Below, one piece after another: positions 31,562 through 33,837 of a DNA stretch of 33,837 nucleotides. Origin of the DNA: an uncultured Roseburia sp. Its GTDB lineage: Bacteria > Bacillota > Clostridia > Lachnospirales > Lachnospiraceae. A program made the position numbers and the translations under genes. The notes beneath the pieces are model-generated. The model searched no databases and had not been told where the DNA came from. It worked only from the letters and a program-made list of their open reading frames with translations. Location of the stretch: assembly GCA_947174805.1 (NCBI GenBank), contig CAMWKH010000031.1, forward strand, positions 1 to 33,837. Direction: 5' to 3'. Within the stretch, counting starts at the first letter, position 1. The number at the start of each line of letters is the position of its first letter.

Positions 31562-32314
31562 TTGAAAAGACAACAAATAAGAAAACTATTGCTTATCGTT
31601 TCATTGCTTCTGTTTCCTGTCACGTTATACTATTTCAGCCCCGCCTTAATCATAAATGCAGGGTTGAACGGAATAATCAACGGGAGTTTCATAGTTTTTG
31701 TTTTAATGTTTTTGATGTCTATTCCTTTCGGGAGATTATTTTGTTCCTATTTTTGTCCGGCGGGAGGATTACAGGAATGTGCTTTTGCTGTCAATGAAAA
31801 AACCCCAAAGCAAGGGTGGCGAAACTACATTAAATTCGCAATATGGCTTATTTGGTTAATCATAGTCGGAGTGTGCTATTTTCATAATGGGGAAAATATT
31901 GCAATAGATTTTTTCTTTGAAACAGAAAATGGTATCTCCGTTTCTTCCGTTCAAAGTTATATTATCTATTATGGGATTGTTTGTTTGATATTTATTCCCT
32001 CTATTCTATTTGGCAAACGGATATTTTGTCATTACTTTTGCTGGATGGCTCCATTTATGATATTGGGAACAAAATTTCGTAGGATTTTACATCTGCCGGG
32101 AATACATATTAAAGCAATAAAAAAGGAAAATTGTGTATCTTGTGGAAAATGCAACAATGTCTGTCCTATGGGGATTGACGTAATGAGTGAAATAAAACAT
32201 GAGAAAATTAACAGTCACGAATGTATCCAATGTGGAACTTGTATAGATAATTGTCCTAAAAGCGTCTTGACTTATGGACTAATTGAAAGAAAGGGAGATA
32301 GAAATGGCAAATGA
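31562..32314 (+). CDS. Membrane-bound 4Fe-4S polyferredoxin-like protein (NapH/YccM type)
   Basis: 250-residue membrane iron-sulfur protein. About four hydrophobic segments (roughly 9-28, 36-58, 87-106, 132-152) alternate with two CxxxCP-like cysteine pairs (FCSYFCPAG near 61 and FCHYFCWMAPF near 159). The C-terminal cytoplasmic part has two 4Fe-4S motifs, CVSCGKCNNVCP and CIQCGTCIDNCP. The NapH/YccM/CcoG-like family passes electrons across the membrane to a reductase or maturation partner. No such reductase is in view. The start is TTG at 31562, favoured by AAAGGAGGG. Its last 11 bases overlap the PadR start, so the two are coupled. Confidence 0.88.
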   Translation: MKRQQIRKLLLIVSLLLFPVTLYYFSPALIINAGLNGIINGSFIVFVLMFLMSIPFGRLFCSYFCPAGGLQECAFAVNEKTPKQGWRNYIKFAIWLIWLIIVGVCYFHNGENIAIDFFFETENGISVSSVQSYIIYYGIVCLIFIPSILFGKRIFCHYFCWMAPFMILGTKFRRILHLPGIHIKAIKKENCVSCGKCNNVCPMGIDVMSEIKHEKINSHECIQCGTCIDNCPKSVLTYGLIERKGDRNGK

Positions 32315-32849
32315 AAAAAAGATTGACTGTGTGATTTTAGGTTTGCTAAGCCATGAGGAATTAACGGGATATGAAATCAAAAAACGAATGGATACCACTC
32401 TCAAATATTTTTGGAGTGCGAGCTATGGCAGTATATACCCCGCCTTAAATGATTTGGTTCATCGTGGTCTGGCTACGAAAAGGGAGGATACAAGCAGCAA
32501 ACGAAATAAGCAGATTTATAACATAACTGAAAATGGACGAGATTATTTGAAAAAATGGCTTTCACTGCCTATTGAAAAGGACGAGCTTCGATACGAGACA
32601 TTGTTAAAACTATTTTTTGGAAGTGAAAAGGGTGAAGAACAGGCACTCATTCATATCGAAGCCTTTGAAAAGAGAATTAAAGAAGAACTGCCATATCTTT
32701 TACACGCAGAAACAATTTTAAATGAAAGTTTGAATGAAGATACTGCACACAAATATTATCTGCTTACGGTAGAGTTTGGAATAAAAACCTATCAGACGTA
32801 TTTGGAATGGTGTAAAGAAGCAAAAAAACTTTTAGCGGGAGGACAATAG
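32304..32849 (+). CDS. PadR-family transcriptional regulator
   Basis: 181-residue regulator of the PadR-s2/AphA type. The winged helix (about 1-80) contains VILGLLSHEELTGYEIKKRMDTTLKYFWSAS and GSIYPALNDLVHRGLATKRED, then KQIYNITENGRDYLKKWL. The C-terminal half (about 95-180) is the helical dimerisation domain. The ATG at 32304 follows AAGGGAGATAGAA. The family usually represses its own operon and is released by phenolics or other small ligands; the palindrome at 31511-31539 is the likely site. Its gene overlaps the polyferredoxin gene and is followed two bases later by an unknown membrane protein. Confidence 0.93.
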   Translation: MANEKKIDCVILGLLSHEELTGYEIKKRMDTTLKYFWSASYGSIYPALNDLVHRGLATKREDTSSKRNKQIYNITENGRDYLKKWLSLPIEKDELRYETLLKLFFGSEKGEEQALIHIEAFEKRIKEELPYLLHAETILNESLNEDTAHKYYLLTVEFGIKTYQTYLEWCKEAKKLLAGGQ

Positions 32850-32850
32850 T

Positions 32851-33330
32851 ATGTTTGGAAATTGGGGTTTTTCTTATATCGGATTACTTTTTTTATTGAT
32901 GTTATTTATTCCCAATATAATATGGTCAAAGGGAAAGCCACAAGGGTACACGGCTGAAAAAGAAAACAAAACCTTACTATTCTTTGAAAGATTGGGTGAA
33001 ACATTGACTTGCTGCTGTTCGCTGGCATTTTCCGATTTTAATATACATGAATGGACCCTATGGTCTTTATGGCTGATTGCAGCTTTCGTTTTAATGATAA
33101 TGTATGAAGCATGGTGGGTGCGTTATTTTCGGAGTGAACGCAAATTATCAGACTTTTACAGCAGCTTTTTAGGTGTCCCCCTTGCCGGGGCAACACTGCC
33201 GGTTATTGCTTTTTTCATGTTGGGAATGTATGGAAAAGTTGTATGTATGTTAATAGCAGCGCTTATTTTAGGAATCGGTCATATAGGCATACACATTCAG
33301 CACAAAAAAAGTATTGATATTGAGAATTAG
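32851..33330 (+). CDS. Unknown membrane protein in the PadR operon
   Basis: 159-residue protein with about four membrane segments (roughly 9-25, 68-86, 108-128, 130-150) and a short loop containing ENKTLLFFERLGETLTCCC. A YEAWWVRYFRSER motif lies after the second segment. I do not recognise the family. Site GGGAGGACA before the ATG, immediately after the padR stop, so it is the third gene of the operon and a plausible target or effector of the regulation. Confidence 0.82.
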   Translation: MFGNWGFSYIGLLFLLMLFIPNIIWSKGKPQGYTAEKENKTLLFFERLGETLTCCCSLAFSDFNIHEWTLWSLWLIAAFVLMIMYEAWWVRYFRSERKLSDFYSSFLGVPLAGATLPVIAFFMLGMYGKVVCMLIAALILGIGHIGIHIQHKKSIDIEN

Positions 33331-33464
33331 AAAAAGCGTGAAACCAGATAAGGATAAAAAATATATTTAAAGTAGATGATACAAAGCCGAGGAGAAAAGG
33401 AGTAGGATTTTTTGCTCGGATGGTAAAGTTCTTCCAAAATGTGATAGAAGATTATCTACCGATA

Positions 33465-33473
33465 TGTTATAAT
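33465..33473 (+). promoter_or_regulatory. Extended -10 of the toxin-like peptide gene
   Basis: TGTTATAAT (33465-33473), consensus -10 with TGn. The -35 region at 17 bp is weak. It puts the transcript start near 33480, about 40 bases before the ATG. Confidence 0.65.
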
Positions 33474-33491
33474 GCCTGTGTTGTCCAACCT

Positions 33492-33515
33492 ACACCCGGC
33501 AACGGGAGGGGGTGT
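33492..33515 (+). promoter_or_regulatory. 5'-UTR hairpin over the ribosome-binding site
   Basis: ACACCC (33492-33497) pairs with GGGTGT (33510-33515), and the Shine-Dalgarno GGAGG (33505-33509) lies in its loop. An alternative CCCG/CGGG stem with a GCAA loop sits at 33495-33506. Either would limit ribosome access, as in many type I toxin mRNAs. Confidence 0.5.
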
Positions 33516-33519
33516 TTGC

Positions 33520-33618
33520 ATGGAGTTATTCTTCACATTTCTTGTGACTGTCGCGGCAGGTGTGGTTTGCCACCTCATCAGCAAATGGCTAGACAGGCAC
33601 GACAAAGGCAGCAAATAG
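33520..33618 (+). CDS. 32-residue hydrophobic peptide, candidate type I (holin-like) toxin
   Basis: Too short for ordinary gene finding. ATG at 33520 seven bases after a GGAGGGGG site. The peptide starts MELFFTFLVTVAAGVVCHLI, a single membrane helix, and ends with a charged tail (KWLDRHDKGSK). This build (short helix, then W/L/D and charged end) is that of membrane-damaging type I toxins and of the small holin-like toxins common in Firmicutes; I recall close relatives in gut Clostridia. Two hairpins follow (33621-33640 and 33655-33692), and a promoter on the opposite strand points back at its 3' end. Another frame at 33420-33623 lacks a ribosome-binding site and is rejected. Confidence 0.72.
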   Translation: MELFFTFLVTVAAGVVCHLISKWLDRHDKGSK

Positions 33619-33642
33619 CCTAGTGGACGCTTTGCCACTATA

Positions 33643-33731
33643 AAAAGAAAAGAAGAATCCCTCGACTGTACGCCATTACAGTCGGGGGATTCGTTCTTTG
33701 CCTACATGGAATTCTCCACATTTCTTTGCCT
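33643..33731 (-). ncRNA. Candidate antisense RNA antitoxin, about 89 nt
   Basis: Defined by a near-consensus promoter on the minus strand (33766-33738) and a stem-loop (33692-33655) followed by TTCTTTTCTTTTT ending near 33643. The transcript overlaps about the last 55 bases of the toxin mRNA, the 3'-overlap design of TxpA/RatA-type modules. It contains two GGCAAAGAA copies near its 5' end. No ORF is in it. Confidence 0.6.
33655..33692. terminator. Shared hairpin terminator for the toxin mRNA and the antisense RNA
   Basis: GAATCCC-T-CGACTG (33655-33668) pairs with CAGTCG-G-GGGATTC (33679-33692), one T-G wobble, loop of ten. Plus readout is followed by GTTCTTTG; minus readout by TTCTTTTCTTTTT. 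An extra hairpin TAGTGG/CCACTA (33621-33626, 33635-33640) lies just after the toxin stop. Confidence 0.78.
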
Positions 33732-33737
33732 ATTGGC

Positions 33738-33766
33738 ATTATAGCATATGCAAATTTTAATTGCAA
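33738..33766 (-). promoter_or_regulatory. Promoter of the candidate antisense RNA
   Basis: TTGCAA (33766-33761), 17-bp spacer, TATAAT (33743-33738) on the minus strand: a near-perfect sigma-A promoter that has no ORF behind it, pointing at the toxin gene's 3' end. Confidence 0.75.
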
Positions 33767-33837
33767 GATACATTTCTTTTTCGTTTGTGTCAAGTAATCG
33801 TTGGCAAGTTACCATTCTTTTTTCTTTGTGATATGTT

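Noticed and set aside
31345..31797. Plus-strand 150-codon frame before and across the polyferredoxin start
   Set aside because: Overlaps the promoter and palindrome of the operon and runs out of frame through the polyferredoxin gene; no good start signal.
33420..33623. Plus-strand 67-codon frame overlapping the toxin-like gene
   Set aside because: No ribosome-binding site; the 32-codon frame at 33520 has a strong one and a sensible membrane helix.
1..33837. CRISPR arrays, tRNA, rRNA, insertion sequences
   Set aside because: No regularly spaced long repeats, no cloverleaf-like sequence noticed, no transposase motifs; a tRNA scan was not possible by eye at full sensitivity.

Overview
The window reads as a chromosomal segment of a spore-forming, low-to-mid GC member of the Clostridia, most likely Lachnospiraceae-like. 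The evidence is a spoVA sporulation operon, Firmicutes-style RlmD and PcrA, strong AGGAGG ribosome-binding sites throughout, a domain-swapped GH3 beta-glucosidase of the type known from Ruminococcus and Butyrivibrio, and kduI-kduD. I did not compute GC content or run any database search, so family names rest on motifs I can read.

Layout. 1-4207 (minus): the 3'-truncated rlmD, a small acidic-tailed membrane protein and pcrA. 4432-6333 (plus): a stand-alone hemerythrin, then an AT-richer patch with a MarR regulator (candidate operator inside its promoter), a membrane protein gene broken by a frame change, and a GntR/MocR relic. 6452-9780 (minus): an ABC transporter pair (ATPase then double-FtsX permease). 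9982-14334: divergent carbohydrate genes, a GH3 glucosidase (minus) and a GH13 amylase-like enzyme (plus), fired from mirror-image promoters. 14517-16277 (minus): a 51-codon membrane-protein gene that I translated by hand, followed by spoVAA, spoVAB and spoVAC. 16422-17638 (plus): a two-gene ThrE-type exporter. 17635-19023 (minus): an AAA ATPase with a nuclease-like C terminus, preceded by a tandem 15-bp repeat. 19239-20924 (minus): kduI-kduD for uronate catabolism. 21063-23202: a serine hydrolase divergent from an AraC-type regulator. 23213-24838 (minus): a membrane diguanylate cyclase. 24956-28674 (minus): rarA, a class I aminotransferase and an unknown membrane-anchored protein, tightly packed. 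28742-30378 (minus): a polysaccharide deacetylase and a LUD-domain protein.

30400-33837 is again AT-richer and looks acquired: a GNAT acetyltransferase with a candidate leader ORF; a three-gene plus-strand operon (polyferredoxin-like membrane protein, PadR regulator, unknown membrane protein) with a long palindrome over its promoter; and, at the right edge, a 32-residue hydrophobic peptide gene facing a promoter-terminator unit on the opposite strand. I read this last locus as a type I toxin-antitoxin module with an antisense RNA overlapping the 3' end of the toxin mRNA. It is the most interesting candidate system in the window.

No rRNA, tRNA, CRISPR array, intact insertion sequence or integrase was seen.
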